Shown one piece after another: positions 41,505-53,534 of a DNA stretch of 64,000 nt (position 1 is its first letter; every line of letters starts with the position of its first letter). The stretch is from Agelas oroides (lineage: Eukaryota; Porifera; Demospongiae; Agelasida; Agelasidae): the NCBI GenBank assembly GCA_949130485.1, contig OX422185.1, forward strand, positions 14,755,011 through 14,819,010, given 5' to 3'. The notes below the pieces were generated by a model. It was not told the origin of the DNA and did not search any database. It was given only the letters and a program-made list of their open reading frames with translations. Made by a program: the position numbers and the translations under genes.

Positions 41505-41947
41505 AGCCTCGTTACCAGGCCTCCCCTGTTTTTGTTCTATGGTTTGCATTCAGTATGATACATGGAAGTGGAAGAGTGGTGAAAAATTGGGAAGGCCTGG
41601 GAACACTTACCACATGAATGACGTCAGGTGGACGCAAGGTGGATGTAGCGGGGGCGGTACCCGACTACAAGTATGTGTGCAATAAACCTGAGAGCTGGTT
41701 TCTTACTGGTCAAGCGGAGTACTCGCGATCTTGAGAACGTCTGGGGCCTTGCCTAGCGACGGAGTGCTCGATGATGAAGTCTAGTACGTTATTTCATGAA
41801 TTTGAATGCGGACCTTTACCCCCATGTCCACCTCATGTCCACCTGACGTCATTCATGTGATAAGTGTTCCCAGGCTTTCCCTATTTTTTGCCACTCTTCC
41901 ACTTCATACCAAAAGATCAAAACCGGGAGAGGGCTGGGAACGAGGAT
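41505..41947. mobile_element. Large MULE-like MITE with ~11-bp target duplication
   Basis: AGCCTCGTTACCAGGCC ... GGGCTGGGAACGAGGAT, flanked by AATTGATAGGT at 41494-41504 and 41948-41958. The arms are ~150 bp: TGGAAGTGGAAGAGTGG, GGCCTGGGAACACTTA and CATGAATGACGTCAGGTGG all have inverted partners. The arm itself contains an internal AGGCCTGGGAAC copy, suggesting that two small MITEs were fused head to head. Confidence 0.75.
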
Positions 41948-42032
41948 AATTGATAGGTACAACATCAACAAACATGAACAGATCAAAGCAATATGGATCA
42001 GGAAAATTACTGTGGTTTTGTTCATGTCATTC

Positions 42033-42080
42033 ATTAGCCTTGTTCCCAGGTGTTCAAAACAGCTGGTAATGAGGCTAGTG
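42033..42080. mobile_element. Tiny member of the AGCCTTGTTCCCAGG family
   Basis: AGCCTTGTTCCCAGGTGTTC...CAGCTGGTAATGAGGCTA forms a ~45-base foldback. Flanking bases show no clean duplication. Confidence 0.5.
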
Positions 42081-42579
42081 ATTCAAGTGATTACTGAGCT
42101 CCTGAACATTACATACATGATTAGCTATGTATGCTCAATCAAGCACTTTCAAACTGGCAGCCTTTCGCCAAAAAATACCTGTACCCATTTGTGCATGATG
42201 TAAGTGTTCTGTAAACACAGTCCAGTTCAACCTTTCTGGGGTTGTGACTGCAACTGCAGAAATGCACAATTTATGGTAATTTACTGATACAATATGAACA
42301 AGTATTAAATTCTCATTTTCTGTTTTTCCATTCAGACTTATGTGTCTACGTACTATTTCAGCTTCATACTCTCCCCCTTCCACCCACTCCAACTAAACCA
42401 AGAGGACTACGTTGTTAGACATACTACATAACTGCAGTGAGTAGGTACTTCCAGAAAGTGACTGCTTCATTCCTTCACAACTATCTACAACTGATCGTGA
42501 CTTTCAAGACTGTCAATGCTGTAACTGTACAATAATAGTAGGGTACTACTTTGCATTGAGAACGATACAATTCAGTAAG
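42081..42579. other. Upstream region of the NLR gene
   Basis: About 500 bases with no repeat partner; presumably promoter-proximal sequence. Confidence 0.35.
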
Positions 42580-42587
42580 TATAAAAG
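42580..42587 (+). promoter_or_regulatory. TATA box of the NLR gene
   Basis: TATAAAAG, 62 bases before the ATG at 42642. A start of transcription near 42610 would give a ~30-base leader. Alternatively the CAG at 42634-42636 could be a splice acceptor of an untranslated first exon. Confidence 0.45.
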
Positions 42588-42641
42588 TGACTCAAAGCAG
42601 TTGCAAATCTCATAGTGCCTTGTGGCACACCTCAGGGCACT

Positions 42642-44803
42642 ATGGCTACTGCTGCCAGACCCTCCTTGGAGGTGTTGAAAGATGTGCCTCCTGAGAAACT
42701 GGATGAACCCTGCAAGGATGAGCACCTCTATGAGTTATCCCTCTCTATCACAGACTGGCCATCTATATCGCCATTCCTGGGACTGACAGAAGCAGATGAA
42801 TCTGAGATAGAGGACTGTAAAAGGGTCAGGACGCAAGCAATCAAGATGCTGCGAAAGTGGAGGAGTAAACATGGGGGGAAAGCTACATATAGAAATCTCG
42901 CAGGTGTACTCTTGAAACTGGAGGAGACTGATCTTGCTGAAAAGCTATGTGGTCTTATCTGGCAACGTCACAGCAGCAGTAGTGATGTTCAGCCACAAGT
43001 TAGTCACAAGCTACAGAGCACCAGCAAACCAAGTGATCCTGAAGAAACTAGCAGAAGCATTCGATGTCAATATGCAAACACCCTCAGAGACAAGTACCAG
43101 TCTGGAGTTCCCACTTTTCTCACTCTCCAGTGGCCTCCTCCACCAACCCGCAAGGTTTTTAACCTGACCATGATCTCACAGAGAGTACTACATTATGGCC
43201 ATGATGAAGAGTTGGTGCGGCTTCTACAGAGAGGAAAAGTCAAGGATGCAGTGAGTAGCAGGGATAGAGTAACACTGGAGCAAATATCTGATAGCCTGCA
43301 TTCAAAGGGTCGAAAGGTCATCCTGATAGAAGGTGCTCCAGGAGCTGGTAAGAGCACCTTAGCCTGGCATCTCTGTAAAAGGTGGGAAGCAGGAGAGTTG
43401 TTTCAGGAGTTTGAAACTGTCCTTTTTGTTCAGCTACGTGAGCCAGTCATTCAGTCTGCCCAGTCTTTTGAGGACTTGCTTCCCACTGACTCAAATATGA
43501 GAAGTGAGGTAGTGTCTGCAATTCAGTACTGTCGTGGTCACCAAGTGCTAATCATCTTAGACAGCTGGGATGAGTTCAAACCAGGGCTACACCAACAGTC
43601 AGTCATCAAAAGTCTCATCTGCAACCCTTCTGCCCTGAAGATGCAGTTCAGTGCTCTCATCATCACCTCGCGACCAATAGCAACAGCCCAGCTACAACAT
43701 TTTATCTCAAAGAGAATCGAAATCGCTGGCTTCCTGCAATCTGAAATCACACGCTATTTCAACGAAGCAATTGATGATCCTAAGATAGTGCAGAAACTTA
43801 GTGACCGTTTAAGGGAACACCCAGTCATTGAAGCCAGCTGTTACCTTCCTTTAAACACCGCCATTGTTACTCATGTCTTTCTTGCTCAAAACCACACCCT
43901 CCCAACCACCCTTCATGGAGTGTTTACCTCACTTGTTAAATGCTGCATTAAAAGACATCTGAAAAGCGGGGCAAAAGAGGGAGAAGTAATCCCAAAGATT
44001 TCATCACTAGATCACCTACCTCCGAATATCCAGGAGCAGTTCGAATACTTATGCACCCTAGCCTACCATGGTGTGATGGAGAACAAAGCAACATTCTCAG
44101 AAGAAGACTTGCAGTCATTCAAGCTCCCAACAGAACTGAGCACACTCAGTTTGATGCAAGGGGTGGCAAGTTTTACAGATACTGAAGAGTCCAAATTGTA
44201 CAACTTTCTCCATCTCTCGACCCAAGAACTGCTTGCTGCATTTTACATTTCAAAACTGCAACCGGATGAGCAAGTCAAAATTTTCAACCAACTCTTTGAA
44301 GAACCTCGTTTTGCAAATGTATTTCAGTTTTATGCAGCATTCACCAAACTTCAAACTGCAGGAATTCGGGACACGATTTCCAGCATTGTGAAGAGCGAAA
44401 AGAAGATCCTCATTTTATCTCTCCTTCACTGCCTTTATGAGGCTCAGGATGACACACTCTGCCAATTTGTTTCCTGCCAACTCAAAGCAGAACTGGATCT
44501 TTCTCGACAAACTCTGAGTCCGGTGGACTGTCTGTCAGTGGGGTACACTGCAAGAAGTGTGTGCTCTGCTACTGCTGGACCATTCAAACTGAAACTCACA
44601 ATTACCCGATTTGATGAGTACGGTGCCAATTTGCTATTGAAAGAGTTGTTAAAGTACTCTATCCCAAGTGTTCCAGAGACAGCAGTAAAAACTGAAGAAG
44701 TACAAAACTTGCATTTGGAACTGGACGGAGAACGAAGTAGTTCCTCATTTACCGAGCGAGCCACAATAATCCGCAAGCTGGGCCAGTACTTGAGAGTATT
44801 GAA
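42642..44803 (+). CDS. NLR-type receptor, exon 1: Death domain + NACHT ATPase
   Basis: Cytosolic pattern-recognition receptor of the NACHT-LRR type; animal homologues sense microbial or damage signals, oligomerise through NACHT and recruit partners through the Death fold. Start: first ATG (ACTATGGCT); 720 codons plus two bases in this exon. Death domain ~26-110 (LYELSLSITDWPSISPFLG ... AGVLLKLEETDLAEKL). Linker ~111-225. NACHT: Walker A GAPGAGKST at 231-239, Walker B LIILDSWDEF at 303-312, sensor ITSRP at 341-345, then the helical/winged part to ~590 (LYNFLHLSTQELLAAFYIS). The last ~90 residues lead into the LRRs. Ends at donor GTAAGT (44804) after LRVL plus two bases; the phase fits exons at 49633 and 58638. 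No stop, frameshift or missing NACHT residue seen. Death-NACHT-LRR layout is known from sponge NLR expansions. Confidence 0.9.
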
Positions 44804-44835
44804 GTAAGTAATGAACTTCATATAACCTATCAGTG

Positions 44836-45216
44836 GATGCTTTCACGATTGAGGTGTGGTGGAATTTAGATAAGATGCAAATTATATTCAAAGCGATAAC
44901 AGGAAGTTCTGGTCACACCTTCTGGTGGGAAAGAACTGTACTGCACTCTATGGAGACAATTGTTTGACGCTGGTCTGGTAGCCTTGGAAAGTATCGGTCC
45001 CGGAGAAGGTATTTACTATGGTACGCTAAAGTGCCATACGTTACCTAGCAAAGAGAACCTCCCAAGGCAGCGACCAGCTCCATGGTTTTTGCGACAGATT
45101 TTCTCTCGCCCGTACAGTGCCGCACTTTCCTTCCCACCAAGGGGCATGACCGTAACTTCATGTTATCGCTTTGAATATAATTTGCATATTCCATCACACC
45201 TCGATCGTGAAAGCAT
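44836..45216. mobile_element. MITE in NLR intron 1, GATGCTTTCACGAT ends
   Basis: ~95-base inverted ends: GATGCTTTCACGATTGAGG, then GCAAATTATATTCAAAGCGA, and TTGGTGGGAAGGAAAG-type inner words, all mirrored up to GAAAGCATC at 45216. Only 32 bases beyond the exon-1 donor. Confidence 0.75.
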
Positions 45217-45649
45217 CTATAAGCAATTCTGGTATTAATGGGTGCTTGTGTTATGTGTATAGAGCCAGTACAATAGTTTGGGTTGATGCATTATAGTATC
45301 AGCATATTTGACCTACTATGCAGAAGTATCTACACCACAAGCATATACATGTACATCTTCATCAAACTTCACAGTTTATTCATTAGTATGTATTGTACTG
45401 TTCTCGGGATTCAAAACAACAGACATGCACAAGCAGCTGCAGCTAGCGGTTCACAATGATGGAGATCTCAGATTGTATTTCAGTTGTGACTGACCGTTTA
45501 CAGTGAAAACTGCCCAGAAATATAAACTGGGTGCCTAAGAATGTTCTAGAATTTTAGACAGTACACATGCAGACAACAGTTGAAATAAAGGTATTGTAAA
45601 CATTATCTGCACAGATAATTGACTCTCCAGTTCTGATCACTAAACAATA

Positions 45650-46018
45650 TACCGTATAGCGGGAAATTTTCACTGGGTGCAAATTTTCGTGATTTTTGCT
45701 GACAGACCTGCTTCTGCGAAAATATAAAACCACGAAAAAATGAACTAAGATGCGTACGTCGAGTATCCATGTGAACGAGATGGTTCTATACAGTCTGTCT
45801 GCCCTCTAAATGGTTGCTGTAAAGAAGAATCAGCCTCCTACTGTAGAAAATACCAACGAACCCATAAGAGATGGTCCGAAGATGTCGCATCAACCGGTAG
45901 GGGTGTGGTCAGAGCATCCCGCGTTCTGCGAAAATAAAAACCGCAAAAATTTCTTCTGAAGAGCCAGGACGCTTTTCCACGAAAATTTGCACCAGCAAAA
46001 ATTTCCCGCTATACGGTA
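45650..46018. mobile_element. MITE in NLR intron 1, TACCGTATAGCGGG ends
   Basis: TACCGTATAGCGGGAAATTT, then GGTGCAAATTTTCGTG, mirrored at 45970-46018. TA at both ends indicates a Tc1/mariner-type duplication. Confidence 0.85.
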
Positions 46019-46655
46019 ATTTAGCTCTCACAGTATAAATTGAAGAGGCATAGCAACTAAATGGCTGTGAAGTATATGTAGAGTCAGCATATTCCAGAGC
46101 ACATGAAGTTTTCTCTTGTTCAACAAGTTTTAGAAAGTGGTTCTAGGGCAAGCCTCCATTCTCACTCAGTTTTTGTTTCTCCATTTGATGTGTCTTCTAT
46201 TTCTACTTTTGTTCGTGTATATGCTCACACTGTTCTACTCTCTAACAAAAGGCTGCCTTTATGCTTGCCATTCGTCTGGCTGACTCCATGTAATTTGAGA
46301 TTGACCACAGCTCTGTGGTACTGTCACACATCTGCAGCTTTTTTCTACGAAAACTGGCATGTAAGAACCAACTGCTTCTAGTGTGCTTAAACTGCCATAA
46401 CTGTTACAGCCGTTTCCACTGACCTCAAGTGCTATGTTGCTATCCAGTTCACTATACTATGTAATGGCATCACAAGTGTTGCAACTGTATTGCCTAAAAA
46501 TGTATTGTCAACGCACTATTTCTGTTGCATTCACGTCATTCTGTTAAGATAAAGTACAGCCCTCTACTGATGATCAGACTGTGTGTGGTGTGATTAGGAC
46601 TTGTTAAGATCATGATTACAGTCTGGTGCATCCAAATATATATTTCTATGGATAT
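46019..46655. other. Intron 1 sequence, nothing recognised
   Basis: ORF 46103-46381 has no motif. Confidence 0.35.
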
Positions 46656-47165
46656 GCCCTAGTCTTGTGAAAGAGTGCCATGGGCGGAGCACGTTACAAA
46701 TCTGCCAAACAGGGGAGTGGGAACTCTTTCGAGCATTTCTGCATTTAACTACAAAACAGCACCCATGTTATGTTTACAGTGACTCAAAGCAAATAATCAG
46801 TGGACAAACAGTAATGTATAAGGGCCAACGGCGGCTTTGAAGTCAAGTCCTGACACTACACACCACTCTGAAGGGCACCATGACACCGTGAGCATGTTGT
46901 AGCTCGCAAAGTATGCTGTGTTAGCTATGTCTGTCTACGTAAAGCTGCCTTGTAATAACCTTCAGTTAAGTATAACATGAAGTTTCTTACCTCAGATATG
47001 GATAGCGCTTGAGGCTGTACTTCTCAAACTCCATGGGTACTACGCAAAGCTCACTCCAGGGTGGGTGCTCATTCGAGTAAACTTTGACCCTATACAGGAA
47101 ATTGGGCCAAAAGTAGAGAGTGGGCACTCTTTCGAGTGTGGGTACTCTTTTATGGGACTATAGTA
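46656..47165. mobile_element. TACCGTAGTCTCGCG-family MITE, copy 2 (diverged)
   Basis: Same order of words as 31297-31797 (GCCATGGGCGGAGCACGTTA, CATTTAACTACAAA, CTCACTCCAGGGTGGG, GAAATTGGGC), but ends eroded (CCCTAGTCTTGTGAAA / GGGACTATAGTA). Older than copy 1. Confidence 0.75.
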
Positions 47166-47217
47166 TATGGAAACTTGCATTCACTTTATTGAATACAATC
47201 CTCATGTAATGATTTAG

Positions 47218-47470
47218 TGATCTTCGGCATACCCCCATTCCCAGGCTCTTCCACAGCTACAGTATGTAACAAAAGCTGGGGAGGATCTTGGCAACAAGCC
47301 ACTGTGGCACACAATGCTTGTATATTAGGTCCAAGTAATAAGTTGGAATCTTGATGCTTAAACTTCCTGAATCACACACCAAGCATATTTATGCTAATTA
47401 CTGTAAGATGTCAACTAATGAAGTTGACAAAACACTATAAGCTCACGTATCTAATATCTGAGGTAATAAT
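47218..47470. repeat. Intron-1 duplication, copy 1
   Basis: Matches 49300-49570 in the same orientation: GGCATACC..CATTCCCAGG, CACAGCTACAGTATGTAA, AAAGCTGG, GGATCTTGGCAACAAGCC, ATCTTGATGCTTA, CTTCCTGAATCACACACC. The second copy is followed 60 bases later by LRR exon 2; no LRR exon follows this one. Confidence 0.75.
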
Positions 47471-47629
47471 AATGTCCCACATTATACTTTAGCAAAGTCG
47501 ATTACAAAGTGACTTTCTGTAGACAGATATAGCACTAGCTACATCACAGTGGCATGCTGCTATTTCGAGTGTTGAGTGCCACCAGGACTCCTCAAAGGCT
47601 GGTCACACTGGCAGACATTCATGACATTT

Positions 47630-47752
47630 CACTGTGAAACAAAGGATGCTCTTTTCTGGACAAATGCAAAACACTTGAAAGAGCACCCACCCCCTCTCGG
47701 GCAAATAATGTAAAGTGGTGTGCCCGTGGGCACTCTTTTGTGAGACTACGTA
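47630..47752. mobile_element. TACCGTAGTCTCGCG-family MITE, fragment
   Basis: GAAAGAGCACCCACCCC, CCCGTGGGCACTCTTTTGTG and GAGACTACGTA recall the family's ends, but only one flank is preserved. Confidence 0.5.
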
Positions 47753-49255
47753 TTTGTAAGTTGCATAGTATCCCTAGCGACCAACTTGTTTCAACAATGA
47801 AATAGCCCATTTTCTATTCACTGTATCTCAGAATTACACAGCTTATCAAGGTACAGACCACTTCCCATTTCTTATGCTGGCATTGGAGAAATGGCTGGTT
47901 TTACTGACCATTCACAACTGTTTAATGATAGTGGGCTACTCATGAGGCTGTTCATATTTGTTCTTCATTTTGCAATCAGTACCTGAGCAAGATGTCTATT
48001 AAGACAAGGCTCTGTGTTTTAGATGTTTGCAACAGTGAGGTTCCACTGCAGCCCAGTTAAGACATGCTCAAACATTCTTCTGCCACTACTCACAACAGTT
48101 ACTATTTCCAGTGACCATGCCAACAAGTGACTCACAGGTCTTATAGTTGAGCCACAAAGCCAGGGTTCAGTGATAAATTTGTGGATCAGATTTGTTACTT
48201 TAGAAGACAGCAGGCTCAACATAACCGTGATAAGGCCTATGGTGGTGGACGGTGAGAGAATCTGCTCAGACTGGATGCGTCCTTGAACGCAACCCACCCT
48301 GACACATCACTGCAAGATGAGGACTAGTGTCACATTGGATCTTATAGTTGCTTCCACTATCCTCAACCTTTAACAGAGAAATACGTAGCCTACCACCATA
48401 TTGCTGTATACTCTGATCCAATGGGCCCACTGCATGAGTAAGAGTGTTCCAAAGCCTACTGTATGTAACTAGAGGTAGCTACTGATAATTTTCTTTGAAG
48501 GAAAAAGTTACATTTTGGAAAAAAACACAATATAACCTTTGTCTAACATACCATATATACTCACTAACATGATATGCCTCCATTTTCTACACCAATTTGA
48601 ATCTAAAGTGGAACAAAGCTTTTAGTCAGAATTTCATTTGTATATATCCCTGGTTCAACATAAGGCCGACACTAGTATTGCTGTAGCTATCTAGAAAAAT
48701 AGCAACACCTTGGTAGTGGGATATTTTCAAGCATTTGTTGGAATTTTCTACAGAAGAGAGGCAGTGAGATAACTTGTTCATCAGTGTTGACAAGAGACAA
48801 CCAATATCTGTATTTCGTATTGCAAGCAATGCAGAGCTGAGTGGTGGCCTGGGAACAAGGTTATAGTGGTTCCATGAGTGTACAAGTTCAGAAGTAAATG
48901 AAAACACTTGATAAGCATGTTTGAAGCTAAACTAAAACAAGCTTTCTAACCATAACATGGTACATGTGACATTCTAAAAGATGGTCACCATGGGCAATTT
49001 ACATGAGTATAATCTATGGTCCTGGAGTATGTATATGTCCAGTGTTTACTTGTAGTGAGATAATTGTTACAGCTGCCAAAAATGATTTACGTTGAATCAA
49101 TTATTGTCCTAGCAACATGCTTTTGTGTTCATGAAAAATGACACGCTGGGTTGAGATCGCTTCAGGGTTGTGCATAAACGGCACTCATAAAAACTAGCGA
49201 TTCAGCTCATGATTTCAGTGTGAAGCTTAGTCTACTCATGTGTAGCCATAGTAGC
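47753..49255. other. Intron 1 sequence
   Basis: No gene. GGCCTGGGAACAAGGTTA at 48846 is a lone MULE-like MITE arm. Confidence 0.35.
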
Positions 49256-49300
49256 TGCTTGCTCAGGCTTGCCCCCACAATGTTCTACATTTTCTAGTTT
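49256..49300. mobile_element. Half MITE, GGGGCGAGC family (outlying copy)
   Basis: CTGCTTGCTCAGGCTTGCCC then CCACAATGTTCTACATTTTC and CTAGTTTAG, abutting the duplicated intron segment. Confidence 0.5.
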
Positions 49301-49570
49301 AGTGGTCTGTGGCATACCCTCATTCCCAGGTTCGTCCACAGCTACAGTATGTAATAAAAGCTGGAGGATCTTGGCAACAAGCCTACTGTGACACACATTG
49401 CTTGTGCTAGGTTATGCCCAATCCATAAGTTAGCATCTTGATGCTTACACTTCCTGAATCACACACCCAGCATGCTTACACAATCTTACAGTCAATGCTA
49501 ATTAGTGTAGCAAGTCAAGTATAACCAAGTTTAAAAACCACTACAAGCTTGTTCAATCTGTATCTTACAA
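49300..49570. repeat. Intron-1 duplication, copy 2
   Basis: Direct repeat of 47218-47470, ~2.1 kb downstream, ending shortly before the LRR exon at 49633. The copies differ by small indels. Confidence 0.75.
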
Positions 49571-49632
49571 GTAGTCAGGAATTAGCATTTAAGCTAGGGT
49601 ATGGTGACTGAGTGCTATGTCTCTTTCCACAG

Positions 49633-49716
49633 TCTCTTCGATAATCGGATTGGGAATACTGGTGCTGAATCCCTTGGAGATGCCCTGAAAGAATGCACAA
49701 AACTTGAATACCTCAA
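49633..49716 (+). CDS. NLR gene, LRR exon 2 (84 nt, one repeat)
   Basis: Acceptor TTTCCACAG before 49633, donor GTGAGT at 49717. With the two bases carried from exon 1 it reads NLFDNRIGNTGAESLGDA then LKECTKLEYL, one 28-residue ribonuclease-inhibitor-type leucine-rich repeat (LxxNxIGxxGAxxLxxALxxCxxLxxL). Length 84 = 28 codons with the same phase on both sides, so such exons can be gained or lost without changing the frame. Joins directly to exon 1. Confidence 0.85.
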
Positions 49717-50794
49717 GTGAGTATGAAGTTAAGCATTAAAGTATGTCCAGTTGATAGCTGCAAAGACAATGGGAAATACTTTGTTAGGGTAGGCTGTAAT
49801 GATACTCTAATCTGGTTGCCATCACCACATGCGTACATTGTTATGTACACATTGCATCTGCTTATTGTTGTACATAGACACCTACTAATGCACCCTCTTT
49901 GACTATAAGCCCTTGCTTTCTTTAACTCTTTACCGACTGTAGCAAATTCTTGCAATATTACGTGAATGACCACACAGGAATTCCGGAAGCGGCCTTGACG
50001 ACATGTTGTATACTCCGTGTTATATCTCCAGTTGCAAACCAGCTACAGACTTCTGGTCAAAAACATTGGAGAGCCTTGGGCTTTGTCTAGCTTCGCTGTA
50101 GTTCTGAAGCTTACCACTAAAGAACCAAGCCTGGAGATAAACCCGAACGTTTTATACCGGAAGTTGCTACCTTTGGTCTATTAGCACAGAATGACATAAC
50201 AGCTAGTCTCTCAAAGATTTGATGCTTTGATTGCTGGCCTACTGGATGCTTCAGTACCTGCTGCAATAGGCTGGCACAGTCAACCACGGTTAAAATACGC
50301 TGCACAAACTTGCGTGAATGAAGAACAGTCCTAATTTAAAGGCTCCCTCCAAAAACAGTTGTAATGCCCAGAGGGCACCCACTTTGGAACAGATAAAATT
50401 ATTTTCAGGTTACGAGATACCTTGATTGGAGAGATACCTTCGCACCTTAATTAGTCACCTGAACGCGGTGACCATATTTATACTTTCACATATTACAACT
50501 TCCTGTATGTATGCCCATGACAAGTTTGTGCACTTTCTACATGGGGCTAAAAAGCTTAGTGAGATCTGGGGGTACGCCCCTCCATACTGAATACTAATGA
50601 GGCTAAATCACACCTTTTGACATCATCAGACTAGAAAGGCAGGATGGGGCAGTAGTACTGGGTCAGCACAGAATAGCTACAAACATATAAATTACTAAGC
50701 CGTTATCAGATAAAATAGACACAAATAATGCTTGTTAGCATGTTTGTCACTTTGACCATCCAAGTTGAGAACAAAAAGTTTTATGGTATATAGG
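49717..50794. other. NLR intron 2, first part
   Basis: No repeat or coding match seen; short ORFs only. Confidence 0.35.
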
Positions 50795-50990
50795 TACAGT
50801 AGATTTTGCGAAAGTCTTGCAACAAGCGTAGCTGACAGTGGAAAACCACACTGTGTTTGAACCAAGACGAAGGCTAGCCTTGTCCCCAGAGCCTGGGGAC
50901 TAGGCTAGACGAAGGCATGCTGAGGCGGGTAAGATATAATCAGATTCGCTGTTCAGCTTGCTTGTTGCAAGACTTTTGCAATCTGCTGTA
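50795..50990. mobile_element. MITE with TACAGTAGATTTTGCGAAAG ends
   Basis: The ~30-base ends (continuing TCTTGCAACAAG) are mirrored at 50961-50990. Hosts a 33-bp insertion at 50874-50906. Confidence 0.75.
50874..50906. mobile_element. 33-bp MULE-like micro-MITE, nested
   Basis: CTAGCCTTGTCCCCAGAG and CCTGGGGACTAGGCT, a bare foldback, flanked by AGACGAAGG at 50865-50873 and 50907-50915 (exact 9-base duplication). Smallest member of the family in the window. Confidence 0.75.
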
Positions 50991-52244
50991 ACAAAGGTTA
51001 TATGTGATTGTAAATAGATCTATGGATCTTACATACATTACACATAAAGCTTACAGGGTGGTAGACATCGGTAGGAAGGTAACAGTAACAAGTATTCTGC
51101 AAGTTCATGCAATACAACATATACTAGTATAGTACCAGTACATCACGTTTTAACATGACTGTGTTGTCAATGCTGATTCTCTACATACCGCTGTTCATTG
51201 AATAAACTTAAAAACAATCTGTTTGATTGTTTGATTGTTCCCTTCTGACTGCTTTGTTGCTTGATTTACGGCAGTTCAACAAAATATCAACCGGGGCCCT
51301 TTTAGTATCTGAAAAATATTGTGGACTTGTTGATCCCTGTCGCTCGCATAAATTTGTTGATCAACTGTCACCAAGTAAGTTAGCCTGGTCACAAATCTCC
51401 TACATACACGTGACGTGTAAGCACCCCTTTCATGGGGTTTGGTTCACACTGTTGATTCACCACAGAATGCACAATGGTTCTGTTGATGTTTGCATTAAAC
51501 ATTAGTGCTCTACTGAAGCTTTGCCTTCAAGTGTGAGTGTGAAGTGTCTTATGCGCACTCGTAACAATGCAGATGGCAACAAATTCGTGATATTTTCCGG
51601 TATACCTTTGTACTATGGTGATACTTATATAATAACACAAAAAGCAAAACTTTATAATTATCCGTACACTCTAATTCATACACACCCCTTTTGGGAGGAA
51701 AAAACGGTATTTTACATCTTGCAGTTGATTTGTAAAGTGCAAACAATATATAGCAAAAGGTTTGGGCAGAAGTGCAGAGAGGTGGCCCAAGGTAGTGAAA
51801 TAGCGTTACTGACATCGAGAAGTATGAACAAGCACGCTTTGTCGACTCCTGGTAGTGATCACACAGCCAGGTAAGATGGCAAAAAGAATAAAAATTTAGA
51901 TGCTCAGCACTTTGCTTTTAGGAATTGTCCATGTGTTTGTCCAGCTAAATGCTGCGGCACGTGACTGATGCTATCTTCCCCTTTGAAGTTCATCGATAGC
52001 CTCAAACCAAAAAACAGCAGATTGTTACCATCTCCCGGCTGACTTCAAACCTGCCTGTATGTGTCTCACAGGGAGTGTAATCCTGTAGTCTGGCCTTTCA
52101 ACAAGCAACAGAAATTGACTGTAATTTTAGTGTAGCGGAGTAGTATGCAGGTTACCAAAAGAACTTGGCACATGCGTGAACATGTGTACCAAGCTCTTTA
52201 TTCTCCTCCCCTGCACAAAAGCCTGGGATGAGGTTAGTAGAAAA
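50991..52244. other. NLR intron 2, no feature
   Basis: ORFs such as 51521-51874 show no motif. A GGAATTCGG-free, AT-rich stretch. Confidence 0.3.
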
Positions 52245-52765
52245 TAGGCCTGGGTGATAATAGCGATAGTTTGATATATTGTAATAAGCCTGTAACAATG
52301 GCGTCACAAATGGTAAGTTGAATACTCAAATGTTCATAACAGCTGTGCCATATGTCAAACTCTGCCTAAGCTCCAATATGTTTTAGGCCTATGGTCTCTT
52401 TTCTTAACAGTCCTTGTTGCATGTCTGCAGCTGTTCAAGAACCAGAGATACAGTCGACAATTGGTCGATTGACACCAAACCCTGCCCCACCAACTTACAG
52501 TGTTTGGAAACAGCATATTATTCCTTAGAAGGTATTTCATTCTTGGATATGCTTTATCTAAAGGCCTTAGGTATGTCTTTATTCCGTGTTGATAGATTGC
52601 TTGTAGGCAAAGACATGCTGTGTAAAAAATTACCCAGTAGCCAATGAGTACTGATTCAGCAATCATAGTTACGTACGAATGTGTGTACTAACTTGTAACT
52701 ACGTATTATTGTGATGTTATCACATATCGTGAAACTTCAAATATTTATGTTATTGCCCAGGCCTA
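52245..52765. mobile_element. MITE with TAGGCCTGGGTGATAATA ends
   Basis: TAGGCCTGGGTGATAATAGC and inverse (…TTATTGCCCAGGCCTA). The AT-rich ATATATCGATAT-type sequence near 63800 may belong to the same broad group. Confidence 0.6.
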
Positions 52766-53509
52766 GTAGGAAACCTCAATCGCCCTAAACCAAGGATTAC
52801 CTAGTACTGTGAGCCCCACCACAGGGAAAAGGGTACAAGCTGAAATTGATCAAAGTTGTTGATATGAAAGCTGGCCTCTGTTTGGAAGGACAAGATTGCC
52901 AGAGGGCTAAGCAACACTGTGCAGCCTGATGAACTGGATGCAGTAAAATGCAAGGCTAACTCATGCTACCCACGGGATGGCAAGGCTGTCCAAACTCACT
53001 TGCCAGGCTTTGTGTACAGGTATCATGAGAGTGGCAAGGGCCTTTAACCATAAAGCCAGGCAAACTGAGGCAGAGTCAAGCCAGGGAACACCCTTTGCTC
53101 TAAGTCAACTACTTACCAGTGCGTAACATTCCCTTTTGCAGCAGCTGCTCATGGTTTTCCTTAGCCTATACAGCATTGTACCAGTAAGGTAATCATCAAG
53201 GTCTACCACTAACTAGACCTGCTCTGTATTCATAGCCCCTCTACAACTTCAGGATACAAATAGCAGTGGTAAAAACAGTATCGGCTGATTTAATTTGGTG
53301 GCTTCAACCCCAACTGCCAAACCGCCAAATTTAATTCCCTGTCACATTTTCCGGCTATACAGCATATATATTTCTAGCAAGAACTTTGCTCTGTGAGCTG
53401 GGTCTGGGCACAAGAGTAATTTTTCTGGAGCTAAAGGTATATGCCTAACATGAAGGATGTGCATGGAGTTTTAATTTGTGGTATCATAGCTACGTATGTA
53501 CTCCACAGT
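52766..53509. other. NLR intron 2, no feature
   Basis: Nothing supported. Confidence 0.3.
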
Positions 53510-53534
53510 CGCCCCTACCCACACACATACCTAG

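Noticed and set aside
42934-43167. Alternative-frame ORF in the NLR exon
   Set aside because: Overlaps the Death-linker coding region in another frame, no motif.
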